This document shows, in pieces, positions 39,836-51,000 of a stretch of 53,679 bases of DNA; the stretch's first letter is position 1, and each line of letters starts with the position of its first letter. The translations under genes and the position numbers were made by a program. This DNA comes from Wenyingzhuangia sp. 2_MG-2023 (GTDB taxonomy: Bacteria > Bacteroidota > Bacteroidia > Flavobacteriales > Flavobacteriaceae), in the NCBI RefSeq assembly GCF_030548295.1, contig NZ_JAUOSB010000018.1, positions 1 to 53,679 on the forward strand. The letters run 5' to 3'. The notes under the pieces were generated by a model. That model saw only the letters and a program-made list of their open reading frames with translations. It was not told the origin of the DNA and ran no database searches.

Positions 39836-41806
39836 TTATTTTAAAAAACTACTATTGAAATTTGAAATCCCTTTTTCTAACCAAGTATTATACAAATCAA
39901 CATCTGGAGTATAAGCAACAGGATCTATCAAGTTTTCCTCATTATGATCCATAAGCACGTACATAGGCTGTGTATTTGTCTTGTATTTTATCGTTTGAAG
40001 TTCACTCCACTTCTGTCCAATATATTTTAATTTCTTACCAGGTTTAAGTTTAGAGTCTACAACTTCACTTGCTTCTAACGGACGCTTATCATCCACATAT
40101 AATGAAATTAGGATAACATCGTTTTTGAGCTTTTCTAAAACTTTCGATTTTACCCAAACATTTTGCTCCATTTTTCTACAATTTACACATGCATACCCAG
40201 TAAAATCTATCATAACTGGTTTTCCTACTTTTTTTGCATAAGCCAAACCTTTATCATAATCATCGAAAGCCAATATATCATGTGGAGGCATTAAATGAGC
40301 TCCTTCAGGAAGGTCATCATGATTTGTTGAACCAGATCCTAATTGGGTATTTCCTACACCGTATGGCGATTCACTATAGTGTTGCGGAGGAGAAAAAGCA
40401 CTAATCAAATTAAGTGGTGCTCCCCAAAGTCCTGGAATCATATAGATTGTAAAAGAAATCACCAACAATCCTAAACCTAATCTACCTACCGAAATATGTG
40501 TTAATGGCGAATCGTGTGGTAATTGTATTTTTCCGAACAGATAAAAAGCTAAAGTTCCAAATACAGCAATCCATATCGCAATAAAAACTTCGCGTTCTAA
40601 CCAATGTAATTGTAAAACCAAATCGGCATTTGATAAAAATTTAAATGCTAATGCTAATTCTAAAAACCCTAAAACAACTTTCACGGTATTTAACCACCCT
40701 CCAGATTTTGGTAGCGAATTTAACCAACCTGGAAAAGCCGCAAATAAAGCAAACGGTAAGGCTATTGCTAAAGAAAACCCAAGCATACCTATAATTGGCC
40801 CTACTTGACTTCCTCCTGCTGCAGCCTCAACAAGTAACGTTCCTACAATAGGTCCTGTGCAAGAAAATGAAACAATAGCTAATGCTAATGCCATAAAAAA
40901 GATACCTATTAACCCTCCCCTATCTGCTTGCGAATCTACTTTGTTTGCCCATGAGTTAGGCAGCATAATTTCGAAAGCTCCTAAAAACGATGCAGCAAAC
41001 ACTAATAACAATATGAAAAATATAATATTAAACCAAACGTTGGTAGATAAAGCATTTAAAGCATCTGCTCCAAATATTAAACTAACCAAAATGCCTAATA
41101 ACACATAAATTACAATAATCGACAATCCATATATAATAGCATTTTTTATACCTGCAGCTTTTGTCTTACTTTGTTTGGTAAAGAAACTTACCGTCATAGG
41201 AATCATAGGGAACACACACGGAGTTAACAAGGCTGTAAAGCCAGAAAGAAATGCGATTAAGAATATTCCCAATAGACCTTTTTTAGAATCTTTTGCATTT
41301 ACATCAACCGTAGCTACTTCTGTTACTTGTAATTTAGAATCATTAGCAACAACATTGCTGTCTGATAAATTAAATTGTAAATCGACTTCTGTAGGCGGTA
41401 AACATCTTGAATCATCGCATACCATAAATTCCACAACACCTTTTAAAGTAGTTTTATCACCTAAAACCTCTACTAATTGTTCGAAAATTGCATTTTTTTC
41501 GAAAAATTTAATTTTCATTTCAAAAATAGGATCGTCAATTGTATGCCCTTCTTCCTCTATCGTATTTCCAACGATTTTGAAAGCACCATTTTCATCATCA
41601 AACATAAACGTTGTTGGAATTGGACCATTTTCTGGAACGTTCTGCGAATACAAATGCCAACCTGCTTCTATATTTGCTTTTGCAATTAACATGTATTTGC
41701 TTTCCGAAATTTTCTCAACAGATGTTTGCCATTTTACAGGTTCTACAATCTGAGAATTCCCAAATGTCACACATAACAAAGAGAATATTAAAATAAGTTT
41801 TTTCAT
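39836..41806 (-). CDS. dsbD: Thiol:disulfide interchange protein DsbD
   Basis: This 656-residue protein has a signal peptide ([19 protein letters not shown]), an N-terminal DsbD-alpha domain with its Cys pair ([16 protein letters not shown]), eight membrane segments including [10 protein letters not shown] and [12 protein letters not shown] (the transmembrane Cys pair), and a C-terminal thioredoxin-like domain with CVNC ([10 protein letters not shown]). It moves electrons from cytosolic thioredoxin to periplasmic substrates. A frameshifted copy of its alpha domain lies directly upstream. The neighbouring TlpA-like protein is a plausible electron acceptor. Confidence 0.95.
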   Translation of the reverse strand: MKKLILIFSLLCVTFGNSQIVEPVKWQTSVEKISESKYMLIAKANIEAGWHLYSQNVPENGPIPTTFMFDDENGAFKIVGNTIEEEGHTIDDPIFEMKIKFFEKNAIFEQLVEVLGDKTTLKGVVEFMVCDDSRCLPPTEVDLQFNLSDSNVVANDSKLQVTEVATVDVNAKDSKKGLLGIFLIAFLSGFTALLTPCVFPMIPMTVSFFTKQSKTKAAGIKNAIIYGLSIIVIYVLLGILVSLIFGADALNALSTNVWFNIIFFILLLVFAASFLGAFEIMLPNSWANKVDSQADRGGLIGIFFMALALAIVSFSCTGPIVGTLLVEAAAGGSQVGPIIGMLGFSLAIALPFALFAAFPGWLNSLPKSGGWLNTVKVVLGFLELALAFKFLSNADLVLQLHWLEREVFIAIWIAVFGTLAFYLFGKIQLPHDSPLTHISVGRLGLGLLVISFTIYMIPGLWGAPLNLISAFSPPQHYSESPYGVGNTQLGSGSTNHDDLPEGAHLMPPHDILAFDDYDKGLAYAKKVGKPVMIDFTGYACVNCRKMEQNVWVKSKVLEKLKNDVILISLYVDDKRPLEASEVVDSKLKPGKKLKYIGQKWSELQTIKYKTNTQPMYVLMDHNEENLIDPVAYTPDVDLYNTWLEKGISNFNSSFLK

Positions 41807-41824
41807 TTTTAATGTCTTAATAAA

Positions 41825-42270
41825 TTATTTTATTTCAAAAAATAAATCGCCTTCTGTGGGTGGCAAACATCTAGTATCATCACAGACCATAAACTCTACC
41901 GTTGCATTTACTTTGAACGGGACTTTATTTTTAATTGTATTCGTTGTTTAAATACAGCTTTAGTTTCAAAATATTTAATTTCCATATCAAAAATAGGATC
42001 ATTAATAGTATGTCCTAGACCTTCTTTTGTATTTCCTTTTTTTAAATAATTAGCATTGCTTTTAAAAGAAAAAGTTGTTGGGACAGGTGCGTTTTCTGGC
42101 ACATTTTGAGAATACAAATGCCAATTTTCATCAATAGTAGCAGTTGCAATTAATTGATATTCCTTCTCTGATGTTTTGACTACTTTTGTAGCCCATTTTA
42201 CGAGTTCTAAAATTTGAGAATTACCCATCGTAAAAACTAACAAGGCAAGTAATAAGATACATTTTTTCAT
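41825..42270 (-). pseudogene. Stand-alone DsbD-alpha domain paralogue with a frameshift
   Basis: The frame from 42270 gives a signal peptide (MKKCILLLALLVFTMGNSQ) and a domain very like the DsbD N-terminus ([18 protein letters not shown]), then stops at 41908 after FKQRIQLKIKSRSK. In another frame the missing end is intact: TIKNKVPFKVNATVEFMVCD, then DTRCLPPTEGDLFFEIK and stop at 41825. The shift lies near 41925-41945, in an A-rich run. If the shift is real, the product loses its Cys pair; if it is a sequencing error, this is an intact small periplasmic domain. Confidence 0.8.
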
Positions 42271-42363
42271 TTTTATGATTTATCATAGATCTTTAGAAGA
42301 GCTATTATCATTAAATAACCCTTTTCTTATTTCTTTGAATAACCAACTCTTACGGAGAAACAA

Positions 42364-45240
42364 TTATTTCTTTGGCTTAAAAACAATTTCGTAAGACTCT
42401 ACGTCTTTTAAAAGCGTTTTTACAAAGTCTTGAATATCTTTTACCTTTATAGTGTTTACAATATCTTCAAAGTTTTTAGCATCATTCATATTGTAACCTT
42501 CACGATAAAAATTGGTTAATAAACTCATATCATAGCGATTGTAATCCTTAGAGTGCTTTCGCTCTTTAATATAGTTGGTAAGCGTTTTATTTAAATCTTC
42601 TTCCTTGATATCTCCACTAGAAAACTTATCTATTTCATTATGCACAATGGCAATTAGATTTTCTACTTTATCTGGGTTACAATCAAAATTTACAGAAATA
42701 CTGACTTCTTCTTTAGGTCTTTTAGATACACTTGCATAAGCTGATGCACCATAAGTACCGCCTTCTTCCTCTCTTAACGTTTCGGTATAACGCAGTGTTA
42801 AAATATCTCCTGTCGCACGAGCAATCATTTTATTTTTAAGACTGTACGAAATTTTATTTTTATATGAAACCCTTACTGAACTTTTAGGGTTTTCCATTTT
42901 TAGATAAATGTCTTTATCTATTTTTTTATTCACCCAAACGCTAGAATTATCTTTCCAATTTTCTTTTATATCGTTAGAAGGAATACTTGCAACATATTTT
43001 TCTAGTAATGGTTTTAATACCCCCTTTTTAATATCACCAACAATAAAAAATTCAAAATCTGAAGCATTTTTAAATCTATCATTATAGATACTTTTAATTT
43101 TCTCAAAGGAGATATCGGCAATAAAATCATCGTTTAACAGACGTTGTTTTGGATTTTTGCATCCATAAAGTGTAACAGTAATACTATCTCTCATTTTTTC
43201 GCCAAGATCCTCTTTTCGCCTAATTTTATAATTTTCTAATTGTTCAATAATTTGCTTGTAGCCACTCTCATCAAAACGTGGTTTCACAAATCTAAGATAT
43301 ACCATTTGCAGTAGCGTCTCTGCATCTTTTGTAACAGAAGAGCCATAAACCATTTCAACAAGGTTATTTATATAAATATTTGTATTCGCAGTTTTACCAG
43401 CCATTACTTTTTTAAGATCTGTAGAAGAATAGTCACCAAGTCCTGAATTACCAATAACAGATTTTATGTATTTCGCAGACGGTAAATCGCTATCTTTTAA
43501 AAGTGATAAACCTCCATTACTTACAGCACTAAACGAGACATCATTAGCATTTTTATTAGCAAATTTATAATGTACTTTAACACCATTACTCAAAGTAAAA
43601 GTTGTAGCATCTAAAGTTTCATTTTCTTTTTCAGAAACAATTGTTCCTGCTTTAATATCTAAACCTGAAGTTAAAGTTTTTCCTGCAAAATCATCAGTAT
43701 AAGCAACTATAGAGGCATCATTTTCAACTTCATTTAAAATCTTTAAAGCATCTTCTTGAGTTAAATTGTTATTTCCTTTTACGCCTGTAGCGGTTAAAAA
43801 TCTATTTTTATCTGTATACAGATTTTTGAGAGCCGTATGAATTTCATCAGCTGTTAGTGTACTAAAAATTGATTTCGTGATCTCAAACTCTCCTTCAATA
43901 TCTGTTAATATTTCATTACTCAAATAATCCTGTTGGATTGATTTAGAAATACTCCTGTGAGATTTATCCTCTTTTTTACTTATTTGGTTATCGTAGTAAT
44001 TTGTAAAATTAATAATTGTTCTATCAATTTCTGCTTGGGTAAAACCAAATTTAACAGCTCTATTCACTTCAGTCATGGCAGACTTGAATGCTGCGTGTTG
44101 TTGGTTTGGTTTTGGATATACAGAAACCTTGAATGCTTTTGTAGATCTAGTATCACCACTAAAATTAATAAAAGTAGTTAAAAAAGGAGCATCTGGTTTT
44201 ATAGACAATTCTTGTATTCTAGCAGATAACATGCTAGTAATCATATTATTTATTAAAGAGGTTTTTAAGTTTGAAACCGTACCTTTATTTGAAGGTTGAG
44301 GATGTCTTATTGCAAAAGAAATGCTAGAAGTAGCTACTTCTTCATCCATTGCCATAGAATAAATTAAATTCTGGTTCTCTGGAATTTTTACTACAAAACG
44401 TTCTTTAGGATTTTCTACTACCGGAATTGAAGAGAACATGTTTTTAATTTTTTGCTCCACTTCATCAACATTAACATCTCCCACTATGGCTATAGCCTGC
44501 AAATCAGTCCTATACCAATCATGATAAAAATCGCGTAATGTTTTGTATTCAAAATTCTCTACGATGTCCATTAAACCTATAGGCATACGTTTTGCATATT
44601 TTGAGTTATTAAACATGGTAGGCATATTTTTTTGAAAAACTCTCATACCACCATTTTGGCGTGTTCGCCATTCTTCTTTAATAACACCACGTTCTGCATC
44701 TATTTCTTCATCGGTAAGCAGTAAGTAGTTAGACCAATCTTTTAAAACTAAAAGTCCCGTATCGATAAGCTCTGGAGTTGTTGGTATATTATTAATGTTA
44801 TAAACCGTTTCATCAAAAGATGTGTATGCATTAATATCTCTTCCAAATACCAAACCATGTTTTTGCATGGTGTTTAAAATACCTTTGCCTTTAAAATTTT
44901 CGGTACCATTAAATGCCATATGCTCTAAAAAGTGTGCAAGGCCTTGTTGGTTGTCATTCTCTAAAACTGAACCCACATTTTGTATAATGTAATAACTGGC
45001 TACATCTTTGGTGACATCGGTATTTTTAATATAATAAGTTAGACCGTTTTCTAAAACACCTTTGCGTATAGATTGATCTATTGGCAGTTTTTGATTTAAG
45101 TTTAATGACGATATATTTGTCTCCTCCTTTTCTATTGAAGAATTTTCTAAGGGATTTGTTGACCTGTTTACATTAGTTGTTTTACAACTTATTAATGCGA
45201 CTACTAAGGCCACAGAAAATATTAGGTTACTTTTTTTCAT
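42364..45240 (-). CDS. M16 family zinc metallopeptidase (lipoprotein)
   Basis: This 958-residue protein has a lipoprotein signal (VALISC, Cys19), so it is probably attached to a membrane. Two M16 halves follow. The first has the inverted zinc motif HxxEH at 103-107 (HFLEH) and a distal Glu in EIDAERGVIKEEW. The second half (about 540-958) is the inactive M16C-type partner. The family cleaves peptides inside a closed chamber. It stands between the SusCD/TlpA genes and dsbD, as in other Bacteroidota uptake clusters with M16 enzymes. Confidence 0.93.
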   Translation of the reverse strand: MKKSNLIFSVALVVALISCKTTNVNRSTNPLENSSIEKEETNISSLNLNQKLPIDQSIRKGVLENGLTYYIKNTDVTKDVASYYIIQNVGSVLENDNQQGLAHFLEHMAFNGTENFKGKGILNTMQKHGLVFGRDINAYTSFDETVYNINNIPTTPELIDTGLLVLKDWSNYLLLTDEEIDAERGVIKEEWRTRQNGGMRVFQKNMPTMFNNSKYAKRMPIGLMDIVENFEYKTLRDFYHDWYRTDLQAIAIVGDVNVDEVEQKIKNMFSSIPVVENPKERFVVKIPENQNLIYSMAMDEEVATSSISFAIRHPQPSNKGTVSNLKTSLINNMITSMLSARIQELSIKPDAPFLTTFINFSGDTRSTKAFKVSVYPKPNQQHAAFKSAMTEVNRAVKFGFTQAEIDRTIINFTNYYDNQISKKEDKSHRSISKSIQQDYLSNEILTDIEGEFEITKSIFSTLTADEIHTALKNLYTDKNRFLTATGVKGNNNLTQEDALKILNEVENDASIVAYTDDFAGKTLTSGLDIKAGTIVSEKENETLDATTFTLSNGVKVHYKFANKNANDVSFSAVSNGGLSLLKDSDLPSAKYIKSVIGNSGLGDYSSTDLKKVMAGKTANTNIYINNLVEMVYGSSVTKDAETLLQMVYLRFVKPRFDESGYKQIIEQLENYKIRRKEDLGEKMRDSITVTLYGCKNPKQRLLNDDFIADISFEKIKSIYNDRFKNASDFEFFIVGDIKKGVLKPLLEKYVASIPSNDIKENWKDNSSVWVNKKIDKDIYLKMENPKSSVRVSYKNKISYSLKNKMIARATGDILTLRYTETLREEEGGTYGASAYASVSKRPKEEVSISVNFDCNPDKVENLIAIVHNEIDKFSSGDIKEEDLNKTLTNYIKERKHSKDYNRYDMSLLTNFYREGYNMNDAKNFEDIVNTIKVKDIQDFVKTLLKDVESYEIVFKPKK

Positions 45241-45257
45241 TTAGTTTATTTTAAAAA

Positions 45258-45386
45258 TCATTGTAGTATTGCTTTTTTATTCAATACTTTACTTGAATTG
45301 TTATCACTTCTTTTTTTACAAGAGATTGCACAAAATATTACAAATAATGTAATACAAAGCACTGCTTGTTTAAATAGTTTTTTCAC
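45258..45386 (-). CDS. Small lipoprotein (42 aa, GTG start)
   Basis: From a GTG at 45386, 5 nt past the TlpA-like stop, the frame encodes a basic start, a hydrophobic core (AVLCITLFVIFCAISC, Cys lipobox), and a short polar tail. A longer version of this frame overlaps the TlpA gene in another frame and is not credible. Function unknown; it lies 17 nt before the M16 peptidase gene. Confidence 0.5.
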   Translation of the reverse strand: MKKLFKQAVLCITLFVIFCAISCKKRSDNNSSKVLNKKAILQ

Positions 45387-45391
45387 TATTT

Positions 45392-46435
45392 TTAAAGACC
45401 TTTTTTTGTAAAAAGTTCTATTAGTTTTCCTTCTGAAGGTCTTGGCGCTTGGGCTGAAATAATCTTCCCTTCTGGGTCTAAAAATATAAACCAAGGAATA
45501 CCAGAAATGTTATAATCTTTATAGAACTGTGATTGTGTGTCTTTATCTGCTAACAATTGAACGCCTCCCATATTTTTTTCTTTAATCATCCTTTCCCATT
45601 TGGCTTTGTCCTTTTGTCTATCTACAGAAATACTTAAAAAGACTATATTCTTATCATGGTATTGCTTCTCAACTTTTTCTAAGAAAGGAATCTCTTTCTT
45701 ACACGGGCTACACCATGTTGCCCATAAATCTATATAAACGTATTTGCCTAAAAAATCGTCTAAGGAAGATGTACCTCCATTATAGTTACAATAATCTTTA
45801 AATTTTGGAGATATTTTACCTACCAATTTTGATGGATTATTCTTTCTTTTATTTAAAAATACTGCCTCGGTATCGTCTATGCTTTTTTCTTTATAAGCAA
45901 TGAAAATAGTATCATCAAATTTTAGATTTTTTAAATCTGTTCTTCTATCATCATAGTAGGTCATTACCCTTCTACTATAATCTGAATCTGATAGTGTATC
46001 TAATCCTAACGTAAAACCGATTTTCGAAATATTCTTGGCATCTTCTATTAAGTAGTTATTAACATCTGCTCCAATACCTGTAAACTTTACTGTTTCTATT
46101 TGATTTTCAGCATCAAAAGTCATATTTAAATCATACCCATTTCTTAAGAAAACTCTTAGCGCTAATGATTTTCCATCCATAATGTAGTAGGTGGTAGGAC
46201 TGCTAGAAAATGTTTCTGAGAACGCCCCATCTTTATTAATTTTAATAGACCTCCTCTGTGTACTATCTATACTGTTATACCCAATTAGCATTAAAGAATC
46301 TGAATTATTGTTTATAATTTTGCCAGAAAATGTCACATCGTTTTTAGGTTCTTGTGTTTCTTTTTTACAAGATGTATTTATAACCACTAAAAAAAGTGAT
46401 ACGATACAAACGAGGCTTCGTTTTAATTTATTCAT
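45392..46435 (-). CDS. TlpA/ResA-like thioredoxin lipoprotein
   Basis: This 347-residue protein has a lipobox (VVINTSC). A DUF4369-like N-terminal domain (about 30-130) precedes a C-terminal TlpA-type thioredoxin fold with active site WCSPC (LWATWCSPCKKEIPFLEKVE) and the cis-Pro loop SGIPWFIFLDPEG. It would reduce or handle disulfides in the periplasm, probably re-reduced by DsbD encoded downstream. Confidence 0.92.
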   Translation of the reverse strand: MNKLKRSLVCIVSLFLVVINTSCKKETQEPKNDVTFSGKIINNNSDSLMLIGYNSIDSTQRRSIKINKDGAFSETFSSSPTTYYIMDGKSLALRVFLRNGYDLNMTFDAENQIETVKFTGIGADVNNYLIEDAKNISKIGFTLGLDTLSDSDYSRRVMTYYDDRRTDLKNLKFDDTIFIAYKEKSIDDTEAVFLNKRKNNPSKLVGKISPKFKDYCNYNGGTSSLDDFLGKYVYIDLWATWCSPCKKEIPFLEKVEKQYHDKNIVFLSISVDRQKDKAKWERMIKEKNMGGVQLLADKDTQSQFYKDYNISGIPWFIFLDPEGKIISAQAPRPSEGKLIELFTKKGL

Positions 46436-46567
46436 AATATTAAATTTGTTTTTTTATAGTGATTTGTAAACTGTAGAAGAAATAGTACTTCAACTTTAGC
46501 ATTCTTTATTAATAGTATAATTTCTAAAAGAAGCTAAATAAAAAAATGATAGTCTTTTATTTATTAA

Positions 46568-48013
46568 TTAGTATCCAGGGTTTTGAGGTTCTAAGTTAGG
46601 ATTTAATAATAAATCTGACTGAGGTAAAGGATAGAGTACATCTGTAGCTTCCCAATCGGTATGAGATGGAATGGCACTCATTACATCATCTGCCTGTCCT
46701 GTTCTTACTAAGTCGAACCAACGTTGTCCAGATTCTCCCAATAACTCAATACGTCTTTCTTGCATTATCGCAGTTAATAAAGCTTTTCTTGTTCTTGCTG
46801 GTGTTTCACCTAAAGACGCTCTAGAACGTACCAAATTTAGATCATCTTGTGATCCAGAGATATTATTTAACTGTGCTCTTGCCTCTGCACGGATTAAATA
46901 TTGTTCTGCCAAACGGAATAATTTGTAGCGTTCAATAGTAGCATCTTGAACAGATCCTGATTTATATTTAAAGAGATTCGTTTTGGTAGTAAATGTGGCG
47001 AAATCAAGAATATCAACAGTCCAAGTACTTCGTCTAGAATCGCCAGGTTCAAAAGCTGCAACTGTTTCAAGACTTAAACTATTAGTAACAAGAAACGGAC
47101 TAAGATTAAAAGCGACGCCATGAGGTGTGTTTCTGTTAACTACGGTCTCATCAAATTGCCAAATAGTTCCTGTGCTATTACTTAAAAACACATTATTTAA
47201 ATTTGATTCCCACACATATAATGGGTTGTTAATAACCAAACTACTTTCTATTTCTGCATTTACCCACTCTTCCATAAATATATAGGCTCTAGCTAATAAT
47301 GCTGATGCGGTTCCTTTGTTGGGGCGAACTCTGTTAGAATCATTATAATTATTTTGCATTAAATTTTTTGCTAATAATAAATCCTCGATAATGTTATCAT
47401 AAATATCAGCAATTGGTGTTCTAGAGGCTAAAGCATTTTCTTCAAAATTGGAGCTTTTTAAATAGGGTACATCACCATATAATTTTACTAAATGAAAATG
47501 TGTATATGCTCTACAAAAATAAGCTTCACCTAACAGTTGGTTTCTAGCATCACTATCTGGAATGGAGGAGCTCATAAGACCCTCAATAGCTCTATTGGAA
47601 GCTTGTATAATGTTGTAAGATTCTGACCATGTATTAACAACCACATCACTTTCTGGGTTTAAATCATTTTTGCTTTGATTAATTACAGGAGTACCAAAAG
47701 CTTCGTTATCTAGTCTCAATTCGTCTGAATATAAACCCAAAAATATTGATGTTCCAAAAAAATTATCATCAACAAAAGATTCACTAGATTTCATGAGTGT
47801 GTAAATACCCGATAGGGCTGTGTTTGCGGTGGTTATGCTCTCAAAAATCACATCACCAGCGGCTAGTTGTGGAGGTGTATCTATATCGACAAAATCATCT
47901 TGACAACTAAAAGTTATCACTAAACAAAAAAGTGATACCATTTTAGTGCTTATTAATTTTTGCGTTTTAAAAAAGGTAATTAATCTATCTGTTATTTGTA
48001 TATATATTTTCAT
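46568..48013 (-). CDS. SusD/RagB-family nutrient-binding lipoprotein
   Basis: This 481-residue outer-membrane lipoprotein has the lipobox ITFSC (Cys near 37), then FVDIDTPPQLAAGDVIFES, tetratricopeptide-like helices and the C-terminal QERRIELLGESGQRWFDLVR block of SusD proteins. It caps the SusC channel encoded 9 nt upstream and sets substrate capture. An internal ATG 24 codons in would give a shorter but less basic signal. No carbohydrate-active enzyme is nearby. Confidence 0.95.
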   Translation of the reverse strand: MKIYIQITDRLITFFKTQKLISTKMVSLFCLVITFSCQDDFVDIDTPPQLAAGDVIFESITTANTALSGIYTLMKSSESFVDDNFFGTSIFLGLYSDELRLDNEAFGTPVINQSKNDLNPESDVVVNTWSESYNIIQASNRAIEGLMSSSIPDSDARNQLLGEAYFCRAYTHFHLVKLYGDVPYLKSSNFEENALASRTPIADIYDNIIEDLLLAKNLMQNNYNDSNRVRPNKGTASALLARAYIFMEEWVNAEIESSLVINNPLYVWESNLNNVFLSNSTGTIWQFDETVVNRNTPHGVAFNLSPFLVTNSLSLETVAAFEPGDSRRSTWTVDILDFATFTTKTNLFKYKSGSVQDATIERYKLFRLAEQYLIRAEARAQLNNISGSQDDLNLVRSRASLGETPARTRKALLTAIMQERRIELLGESGQRWFDLVRTGQADDVMSAIPSHTDWEATDVLYPLPQSDLLLNPNLEPQNPGY

Positions 48014-48022
48014 AATATTTTT

Positions 48023-51000
48023 TTAAAATGTAAACTGAGCTCCAAATGTTATGGTTCTATATAAAGGAATGGCACGCTCTGGGTCCCAACCCTCATATTT
48101 GGTAAGCGTTAGTAAGTTTTGAGCCTGTAAATAAACACGTGTTGTAAACGCATTGGTTACTTCTTTAGGTACTGTATAGCCTATAGATAGGTTTTGAAGA
48201 CGTATAAAAGATCGGTCTCCCCATGCACCATCGCTACCTCTAAATATAGTTGCTGCGTCAGTAGCCTCAATATCGTTAGACCTAACTGTTGTTAAACGTT
48301 GTGTGTCTGTAATATCTCCAGGTTGCTGCCATCTGTCTAAAATATCTGTTGTAAAAGCGGTAAGTCCAGGTTGAGAACCTGCGTGTATTAGCGCACCATC
48401 TCTCTTAGTAAAATTAAATGTAAAGCTCGCATCAAAATTTTTGTAATTGATGTTGTTACTCAAACCACCAAAAAATTTAGAATCATTTTTTAGTAGTACT
48501 TGAGCATCATCAATACCAAAACGATCAATTATTCCATTGCCACTAAAATCAGTAAACGTATATAATCCTGTCTGTGGATCTACGCCATTAAACTCAAAAG
48601 CTCTAAATGAATTAATAGATTCTCCGACCACTAAACGGTTTCTAAATGCGTTATTGTTTTCTAAATCAGGAAATTCCAAAAGTTCATTTTTAGGTATGGT
48701 AATGTTAAAATTTGTAGTCCATCTAAAGCTTTCATTTTGAATGTTAATCGTTGTTAACTCTAGTTCTAACCCTTTATTTTGAATTACCGCAGGTAAGTTC
48801 TCTAAAACACCAGTAAACCCAGAAGTTGCAGGTAATGGTCGTAGAAGTAATTGGTTGGTTGTTCTGTTTTGGTAGTACGACGCATCAAAATTTATACGAT
48901 TGTTTAAAAATCCTAAACTAAGACCTACTTCAAATTTATTTACACCTTCCCAAGAATAGTTTGGGTTGGCTAAACCTGCTGGTACATTACCTTGTACTCC
49001 AGAGTAGAAACCAGTTGTGTTTCTATATAAATCTAAATATCCAAAATCACCAATATTGTCACTTCCTGTACGTCCATAACTAGCTCTCAACTTTCCAAAA
49101 CTAAGGGCAGCATTGTTTTTTAGAAAATTTTCTTCGCTAAACACCCAAGCCGCACCTACTGAGCCAAAAGTAGAAAAACGTTTATCTTCACCAAATCGGC
49201 TAGAGCCATCTCTACGTCCACTAAAATTTATGATGTATTTGTCTTTTATGTTATAACCAATTCTACCAAAATAAGCTGCATAAGCATAAGGTATTTCTGC
49301 CTTATCTATTAGAACATCTGCGGCAGAACCTATATTATAAATAAAAGCATCATCTGCAAAGTTTGAGGCTTTCGTAAAATTAGCTACTGTATTACGATCG
49401 TTATAAGTGGCCCCCACTAAAACAGACATTCTCCCTGGTCCAACTTTACCATTCCAGTTCAGCTGAGGTTCAAAATTATAAGATGATGTTTTGCCTGTAT
49501 TTATAAGTAAAGAAGAGTTCGCTGGATTTGCAGAAACAGGGTTCAAAGGATTATTGAAAGACGCTCTATCCGTTCTACTCTCACCAGAAGTGTTTAGATT
49601 ATAGCCTAAGTTTACAGACATTTTTAAATTTGGTAAAAACTCATATGCTATAATTGATGAGGCTATCAAATTCGTTGTAGTGGCATTAAAATCATCTACT
49701 GTTGGCGATAATGGATTAGAATCTACAGCGTCTATAAAAGTTAAATCACCATTTTCATCTATTAAATCAGGTCTATTAGGCACAAGACCTACACCATTTA
49801 TAAAATTGGAAACTGGGTAATTTGCTTCGGTACTCACATAAGAAGCATTAAGAGCTATACTAAATTTATCATCTTCAGACCTGTGGTTAATACTCGATTG
49901 TATTGATATTTTCTCGAAAGTATTATTTTCACCAGGAATAGTAGGCGACTCTGTAGAGAAACCACCACCTATATTAAATTGTGTTCTTTTACTTCCACCG
50001 GAGATGGCTAATTGAGCATTGTTTATTTGCCCTGTATTACCTAAAAAAAAGTCTTGCCAATCAGTATACTTATCTTCAGAGTATGTGCCATTTAAATCAA
50101 AATCACGCGGACCAATTTCTGTTAAAGGAAAACCATTGGCCGTATCAAAAGCTTGGTCATTTGCAAAAGACTCTCGTCTAATTTCTAAGTGTTGTTCTGT
50201 ATTTAAATATGACCTTTTTCTTGTTAAAGCATTAAACCCAGTAAACACATTAACATCGAAAACGGTTTTACCTGCTTTACCTTTTTTGGTTGTAATTAAA
50301 ACAACACCATTAGCACCTCTAGACCCATAAATAGCAGTAGCATCTGCATCTTTTAAAACCTCTATACTTTCTATATTATTAGGATTTATACCTTGTAAAG
50401 GATTTATACCTCCGGGAAGAATAACTTGGCTCGTAAGTCCGTTATCTAAATTAGCACCAGTATTTAAATTTAAAGGCGTACCATCTACAATGTATAATGG
50501 ATCACCTCCATTAAGGCTATTAAACCCTCTTATAAAAATTTGAAAACCGCTACCAGGTGTTGAAGACAATTGGCGGATCTCTACACCTGCCATCCTACCT
50601 TGAATGGTTCCTAAAGGATTTGTAACAGGTTGTTTTTCGATGTCCTTAGAAGACACTTTACCAATATTACCAGTAGAAGTTGAGCGTTCCGTTTTATAGT
50701 AACCACCGTTAATAACGACTTCCTCTAATTGACTTATATCCTCTTTAAGAGTGACATTGATAACCGTTTGGTTACCAACCGTAATCTCTTGAGTATCTGC
50801 ACCCAAGTATGAGAATACCAATACATTCTCTAGGTTTTGTACCGTAATAGAATATTTACCTTCAAGATCTGAAGTTGTTCCTTTGATGGTGCCTTTTATT
50901 AATACGGTTACTCCTGCTATAGCAATACCATCTGTATCTGTAATTCTACCTGTAACACTTCTTTGTTGTTTTGAGGTCTTTTGATCTTTTATGAGTATGG

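Noticed and set aside
45258-45494. 78-codon frame starting inside the TlpA-like gene
   Set aside because: The first part overlaps the well-supported TlpA-like gene in another frame; only the GTG-started end (45258-45386) is credible.
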